A DNA stretch of 9,138 nt from JBFMHD01 sp040752395 [NCBI: Candidatus Hydrogenedentota bacterium] (GTDB lineage Bacteria; JBFMHD01), in NCBI GenBank assembly GCA_040752395.1, contig JBFMHD010000113.1:1-9138 (forward strand). Reading direction: 5' to 3'. Positions 6,174 through 9,138 of the stretch are shown here, piece after piece (the stretch's first letter is position 1; each line of letters starts with the position of its first letter). A program made the translations under genes and the position numbers. The notes beneath the pieces are model-generated. The model was given only the letters and a program-made list of their open reading frames with translations, was not told where the DNA came from and searched no databases.

Positions 6174-6703
6174 AAGATAGTGTTAAAGAAATAGATATAA
6201 AAAAGTTGAACATTGAGAATATAGCCCCAAACCATCTTAAAATTACTTTCCCTAACGATTTTTCTTATGTAAGAATTGTCAGGAAAGCCTGTATAGATTT
6301 TGTTAAAGGGTTTATAGAGAATGAAAATAAACTATTTCAACTTGAGATTTTAATTGATGAAGTCTGTAATAATGCTATAGAACATGGTTCCCCACTTTAT
6401 AAAATGCAGGATATCTATATTAATATCTGGTGCCGAAAAGACGAGATAAAGGTTCGGATTCAGGATGGTGGTAAAGGATATCGGGTAGGAGACGATGAGC
6501 TTAACAGAGAGTTTAGTAAGGAGATTATAAAAGAGAGAGAGGAATTATTCGAGGGATTAAGAGAGATACGCCGAGGACGAGGACTTCTACTTTTAAAAGA
6601 ATTATCCTCTTATTTTGATATCAATCTTGATCCTGTACGTGGGTCAGTTATCGAGTTCTCGGTATGCCCGCGTAGCTCAGCTGGCAGAGCAGCTGATTCG
6701 TAA
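6170..6703 (+). CDS. RsbW/SpoIIAB-like serine kinase (HATPase_c), 3' end inside a tRNA gene
   Basis: This GHKL-type ATPase of the anti-sigma kinase class has 177 residues as read. The N box is ILIDEVCNNAIEHG (60-73), with E64 and N68 in the positions of the SpoIIAB catalytic glutamate and magnesium-binding asparagine. DGGKG (99-103) is the G1 box. RGRGLLLLKEL (135-145) is the G2 box, after a charged lid of about 30 residues. Such proteins phosphorylate a STAS antagonist and hold a sigma factor or another output. The start overlaps the STAS stop (ATGA). The fold appears complete at about V165. The last 12 codons, from C166, are read through the 5' half of tRNA-Thr, and the TAA stop (6701-6703) is in the anticodon loop. 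The tail SSAGRAADS is the familiar translation of a tRNA. No earlier in-frame stop exists. The output target is not in the window. Confidence 0.88.
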   Translation: MKDSVKEIDIKKLNIENIAPNHLKITFPNDFSYVRIVRKACIDFVKGFIENENKLFQLEILIDEVCNNAIEHGSPLYKMQDIYINIWCRKDEIKVRIQDGGKGYRVGDDELNREFSKEIIKEREELFEGLREIRRGRGLLLLKELSSYFDINLDPVRGSVIEFSVCPRSSAGRAADS

Positions 6704-6738
6704 TCAGCAGGTCAGCAGTTCGAATCTGCTCGTGGGCT
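6666..6738 (+). tRNA. tRNA-Thr, anticodon CGT
   Basis: A full cloverleaf is visible. The acceptor arms are GCCCGCG (6666-6672) and CGTGGGC (6731-6737), with one G-U pair. The D arm is GCTC/GAGC with GG in the loop. The anticodon stem is GCTGA/TCAGC around TTCGTAA, anticodon CGT at 6699-6701, which reads ACG. The variable loop is 5 nt, and the T arm is AGCAG-TTCGAAT-CTGCT. G1-C72, C2-G71 and the G35-U36 anticodon bases match known threonine identity elements. The discriminator is T6738. CCA is not encoded directly after it; the CCA at 6742-6744 is 3 nt out of place. The first 38 nt overlap the kinase gene. The convergent phospholipase D gene ends 7 nt beyond. No convincing dedicated promoter was found. 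Confidence 0.95.
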
Positions 6739-6745
6739 TCACCAC

Positions 6746-7990
6746 TTAGAATTGTTCTTCAAAAAGTTTGTAGAGGTATTCTTTTAGTTTTGCGGTTAGC
6801 GGACGTCTTCTAAATTTTTTAGCATCCAACGCCTCGCAATCCTTTAAATCCTTTTCAAATATTTGACCCATCTTCTCTGCAAAATTTTTATCGTAAATAT
6901 TAACATTTAATTCTTCATTGAGTTTGAAACTTCGGTTATCAAAATTTGTAGAGCCTATCGTTGTCCATAAGCCATCAGCTGTCGCAAACTTTGAATGCAG
7001 TTTCTGTTTTTTATATTCATATATTTTCACCCCGTTTTTTAATAGTTCGCCATAATAGGTTCTACCTGCGTATATCGGTGCTTTAGCATCAGTTGCTGAT
7101 AGACCCGGAACTATTATTCTTACATCAACACCTCGTTTTGCTGCTTCAATAAATGATTTTACTGATAAATCGTCAGGTACAAAATATGCGTTCTCCATAA
7201 AGAAATTTTTACGCGCTGAATTCAATGCAAAAAGATAGATATGCTGGATCGCAGAGCTCCCGTTACGCGGTGAACTACCCACAATTCTTAAAGATACATC
7301 GCCTTGCTTCTGTAATGTCGGGAAGTATTCAGGACCTGTTAACACCTCACCGGTTAGTTCCAGCCAGTGTTCCATAAAAATGGATTGCATTTGAAACACT
7401 GAGGGACCCTTAATAACGACCTGAATGTCATACCAGTTTTTACTCTCATCTTCACTTAGCCAGTGAGATGATATCCCGAACCCGCCGCTTATACCAATCT
7501 TACCATCAACTATTATAAGTTTCCTATGAGTTCTATTGATATATCTAATAAATCTGCCGAGTTCAATTGGGTGATAGAAATACAGGCGTACACCTGCTTT
7601 TTTCAGCAATGCAGGTATCTCACCGCCAAGATGTCTTGCACCAAACGAATCTATAATAAGATTAATCTTCACCCCGGATTTTGATTTTCTGCATAATATC
7701 TCAGCAATTTTTCTTCCAATCTCATCATCGTGATAAATATAGGACTCAATATTTATGCTATATTGAGCATTTTCAAGAAGACTGCAAATCAGTTTGTAAG
7801 TTTCTTTACCTGAGTTAATTATCTGGGCATCATTACCCTCAAGTATAGCGGTTCGGCTTATGCCTGAGATAGTCTGGTAGAATGCAGGGTCTTCGAGGTT
7901 TACCTCCGATGGAACAACGATTATCCGTTCATATAAGCAGCCTACTACCAAGCTAATAACAGATAACAGAAAAACGAGCCTATTTTTCAT
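6746..7990 (-). CDS. Phospholipase D-like / cardiolipin synthase-type lipoprotein
   Basis: This 414-residue protein of the phospholipase D superfamily has two HKD motifs: H155-R-K157 with D162 (HRKLIIVD) and H332-S-K334 with D339 (HSKFATAD), the latter followed by GSTNFDNRS. The arrangement and length fit cardiolipin synthase-type phosphatidyltransferases and related PLD enzymes, which act on phospholipids. It lacks the two N-terminal membrane helices of ClsA-type enzymes. Instead residues 1-18 look like a lipoprotein signal peptide ending in LVVGC, with C18 as the lipidated residue. That would place the enzyme on the periplasmic face of a membrane, which is inferred from the motif alone. The minus-strand ATG at 7990 is used; no strong ribosome site is seen. 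The gene is divergent from surE and converges on the tRNA gene. Confidence 0.88.
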   Translation of the reverse strand: MKNRLVFLLSVISLVVGCLYERIIVVPSEVNLEDPAFYQTISGISRTAILEGNDAQIINSGKETYKLICSLLENAQYSINIESYIYHDDEIGRKIAEILCRKSKSGVKINLIIDSFGARHLGGEIPALLKKAGVRLYFYHPIELGRFIRYINRTHRKLIIVDGKIGISGGFGISSHWLSEDESKNWYDIQVVIKGPSVFQMQSIFMEHWLELTGEVLTGPEYFPTLQKQGDVSLRIVGSSPRNGSSAIQHIYLFALNSARKNFFMENAYFVPDDLSVKSFIEAAKRGVDVRIIVPGLSATDAKAPIYAGRTYYGELLKNGVKIYEYKKQKLHSKFATADGLWTTIGSTNFDNRSFKLNEELNVNIYDKNFAEKMGQIFEKDLKDCEALDAKKFRRRPLTAKLKEYLYKLFEEQF

Positions 7991-7996
7991 AACACT

Positions 7997-8011
7997 TGTG
8001 ATAAAATCACA
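7997..8011. promoter_or_regulatory. Small palindrome upstream of the phospholipase D gene
   Basis: TGTGATAAAATCACA has 6-bp perfect arms and a 3-bp centre. It lies 6 bp upstream of the phospholipase D ATG, in that gene's leader. The half sites equal the CRP half site TGTGA/TCACA, but the spacing is 5 rather than 6 bp. It could be an operator or a small RNA hairpin near the start codon. Confidence 0.4.
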
Positions 8012-8037
8012 TTAATTAAAAAGTGAGAAGAAAAAAA

Positions 8038-8066
8038 TTGATTAATAAACGCTGCTTTAGTATAAT
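8038..8066 (+). promoter_or_regulatory. Sigma-70-type promoter of surE
   Basis: TTGATT at 8038-8043 is followed by a 17-bp spacer and a perfect TATAAT at 8061-8066. Transcription would start near 8073 and leave a leader of about 35 nt before the surE ATG. This is the best promoter match in the window. Confidence 0.7.
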
Positions 8067-8082
8067 AATTCAAATTATACTA
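8058..8082. promoter_or_regulatory. Inverted repeat overlapping the surE -10 box (candidate operator)
   Basis: TAGTATAAT (8058-8066) and its exact reverse complement ATTATACTA (8074-8082) flank a 7-bp centre. The left arm contains the -10 hexamer and the right arm covers the predicted first transcribed bases. A dimeric regulator bound here would block RNA polymerase. The right arm, read on the minus strand, also supplies a TATAAT, but no matching -35 was found. Confidence 0.5.
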
Positions 8083-8107
8083 CGCTTGAAGGATTGTAGA
8101 TCTTTAA

Positions 8108-8878
8108 ATGTCAAAATTAACTATAGTGCTTACTAACGATGATGGTATTATGGCGCCGGGGCTTGAAATATTGGAGCGGAGGCTTCAAACCATTGCTGAA
8201 GTGACTGTCATAGCTCCTGTTGAACAGATGAGTGCAGTAAGCCATTCTCTAACATTAACAAAGCCTTTACGTGTTGATTTTGTCTCCGCTAACAAATATG
8301 CTGTTTATGGTACACCAGCTGATTGCATAGCTTTCGCTGTAAGGGAGTTATTGCCTGATATACCCGCTTTAGTCGTATCTGGTATAAATAATGGACCTAA
8401 TCTTGGTGAGGATGTTATATATTCAGGTACTGTTGCGGGTGCGCGAGAAGGCGCTTTATATGGGATTACCTCGCTTGCAATATCTCTTGCAAATGAGAAA
8501 AGGATTACTATTCTTCCTGAAGACTACGATAAAGCTTCGAACATCGCTTTGAATGTAATAAAATCAATACTTAAGAATAATTTTCTTTACAAAGATGTAT
8601 TCTTAAATCTTAATGTTCCAGTTTTAAAAGACAGAGAAATAAAAGGATTAAAAGTGACACATCTTGCGTCAAGAAAGTATCTTGGGAAATTCATCCCTGA
8701 TAAAGAAGAGGGTATATCAAAATATTATTGGGTTTCAGGTGATGAGCCACCGGTCTGGGAAGGTAGTGAGCATAGTGATTATTATGCTATAAAGAATGGG
8801 TTTGCATCACTTACACCGCTCGGGCTTGAAGCTACTGCTTATAACAGAATGAAAGAATTTGAGATTCTGGAGTATTAG
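8108..8878 (+). CDS. surE: 5'-nucleotidase SurE
   Basis: The 256-residue SurE protein is a cytosolic metal-dependent nucleotidase that removes phosphate from nucleoside 5'- and 3'-monophosphates and is linked to stationary-phase survival. The N-terminal TNDDG gives metal ligands D11 and D12. The loop EQMSAVSHSLTL gives S42, and VSGINNGPNLG gives N94, matching E. coli D8, D9, S39 and N92. IYSGTVAGAREG (104-115) is another family signature, and the length is normal. The ATG at 8108 is 14 nt after GAAGGA (8088-8093), a slightly long spacing; no better start exists. A strong promoter and a palindromic candidate operator lie just upstream. surE often neighbours pcm in other bacteria; no such gene follows here, only repeats. 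Confidence 0.96.
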   Translation: MSKLTIVLTNDDGIMAPGLEILERRLQTIAEVTVIAPVEQMSAVSHSLTLTKPLRVDFVSANKYAVYGTPADCIAFAVRELLPDIPALVVSGINNGPNLGEDVIYSGTVAGAREGALYGITSLAISLANEKRITILPEDYDKASNIALNVIKSILKNNFLYKDVFLNLNVPVLKDREIKGLKVTHLASRKYLGKFIPDKEEGISKYYWVSGDEPPVWEGSEHSDYYAIKNGFASLTPLGLEATAYNRMKEFEILEY

Positions 8879-8918
8879 GCAACATTTTGCAAATGTCGAA
8901 TTAGAAATTGAAGTTAGA

Positions 8919-8952
8919 GGTAGCTGCCTGCGCCGCGCTCTACCGCGGCAGC
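8919..8952. repeat. GC-rich hairpin downstream of surE
   Basis: GCTGCC (8923-8928) pairs with GGCAGC (8947-8952) and continues after a one-base bulge as GCG (8930-8932) with CGC (8944-8946). GGTAG (8919-8923) and CTACC (8940-8944) offer an alternative pairing. The stretch is far richer in G+C than its surroundings. There is no following T-run, so it is not a typical terminator. It may be a REP-like element. Confidence 0.5.
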
Positions 8953-8954
8953 CA

Positions 8955-8985
8955 GGCAAAGGCACAAAGGCACAGAGGCACAAAG
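8955..8985. repeat. 8-bp tandem repeat, GGCACAAA type
   Basis: GGCACAAA (8961-8968), GGCACAGA (8969-8976) and GGCACAAA (8977-8984) follow a shortened GGCAAA (8955-8960). The block is non-coding and adjoins the GC-rich hairpin on its left and the GAGTC-type hairpin on its right. Confidence 0.8.
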
Positions 8986-8990
8986 TATGA

Positions 8991-9055
8991 AAAGAGTCGT
9001 GAGTCGTGAGTCGTGAGTCAAAACAGGACTCGAGACTCAAGACTCAAGACTTTTT
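8991..9055. repeat. Heptad-built inverted repeat, terminator-like
   Basis: The left arm is GAGTCGT three times plus GAGTC (8994-9019). The right arm is GACTCGA, GACTCAA, GACTCAA, GACT (9027-9051), with a 7-nt loop AAAACAG between. The GAGTC/GACTC cores pair in four blocks, separated by G-A mismatches and a U-A or U-G pair. The stem extends through AAA (8991-8993) and TTT (9053-9055). The final TTTTT (9051-9055) makes it resemble an intrinsic terminator for surE, and the A-run gives the same on the other strand. Termination itself is an inference. Confidence 0.65.
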
Positions 9056-9059
9056 AGCA

Positions 9060-9115
9060 GGCTTTTGGCTTTTGGCTACAGCCGGCTGGAGTCTGAAGCC
9101 AGTAAGCCCGAAACC
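9060..9115. repeat. Heptad repeat block, GGCTTTT to GCCGGCT type
   Basis: Units in one unbroken 7-bp phase are GGCTTTT, GGCTTTT, GGCTACA, GCCGGCT, GGAGTCT, GAAGCCA, GTAAGCC and CGAAACC. From 9081 they align unit by unit with the block at 1-21 (GCCGGCT, GTAGTCC, GTAGCCT). The 23 bases after 9115 show no recognisable feature before the window ends. Confidence 0.75.
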
Positions 9116-9138
9116 TGAATTTACAATGGAGCAAAGCG

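Noticed and set aside
6627-6654. Promoter for the tRNA inside the kinase gene (TTGATC, 16 bp, TATCGA)
   Set aside because: The -10 matches the consensus at only three of six positions, so it is too weak to claim.
6666-6744. tRNA as an attachment site of an integrated element
   Set aside because: No integrase gene and no second copy of the tRNA 3' end occurs in the window; neighbours on both sides are ordinary genes.
8882-8896. Hairpin ACATTT-TGC-AAATGT right after surE as a terminator
   Set aside because: The stem is 6 bp and AT-rich with no T-run; it is unlikely to stop transcription alone.
8807-9040. Open minus-strand frame of 77 codons across the end of surE and the repeats
   Set aside because: It lies half inside surE and half in tandem repeats; the peptide is low-complexity repeat translation with no recognisable domain.

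Overview
The window is low-GC DNA (judged by eye at about one third G+C). It carries eight confident protein genes, one tRNA gene and several blocks of very short tandem repeats confined to the non-coding gaps. A cleaved periplasmic binding protein, a probable lipoprotein and YajC point to a Gram-negative-type bacterium. The low GC and repeat-rich gaps would fit an uncultivated candidate phylum (for example WOR-3/Stahlbacteria or a relative), but that placement is a guess; nothing here fixes the taxonomy.

Layout. Bases 1-130 are heptad repeats and the yajC leader. yajC (131-493) and an acylphosphatase gene (496-768) are tightly linked, followed by a TIM-barrel sugar isomerase/epimerase-like gene (846-1652). 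An AEC-family permease lies on the minus strand (2530-1646) and overlaps the isomerase tail to tail. Next is a compact plus-strand operon, 2648-6703: a MalE-like solute-binding protein, a membrane HAMP/PP2C (RsbU/SpoIIE-type) phosphatase, a STAS anti-anti-sigma-like protein and an RsbW-like ATPase/kinase. All three internal junctions are stop/start overlaps. The last gene runs into a tRNA-Thr(CGT) gene and borrows its stop codon from the anticodon loop. A two-HKD phospholipase D-like lipoprotein gene (7990-6746, minus) and surE (8108-8878, plus) are divergent around a 117-bp regulatory gap. That gap has a good sigma-70-type promoter overlapped by a perfect 9-bp inverted repeat. Bases 8879-9138 hold no credible gene, only hairpins and 7- or 8-bp tandem repeats.

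How the parts may work together. The four-gene operon looks like a complete sensory partner-switching module. A periplasmic sugar-binding protein would report to the outside domain of the phosphatase. The phosphatase would dephosphorylate the STAS protein, and the STAS protein and the kinase would switch partners to release an unseen target, such as a sigma factor. No transporter permease or ATPase accompanies the binding protein, so a sensing role is more likely than import. This is the most interesting system in the window. Next come the tRNA/kinase overlap and the recurrent seven-base period of unrelated-looking intergenic repeats.
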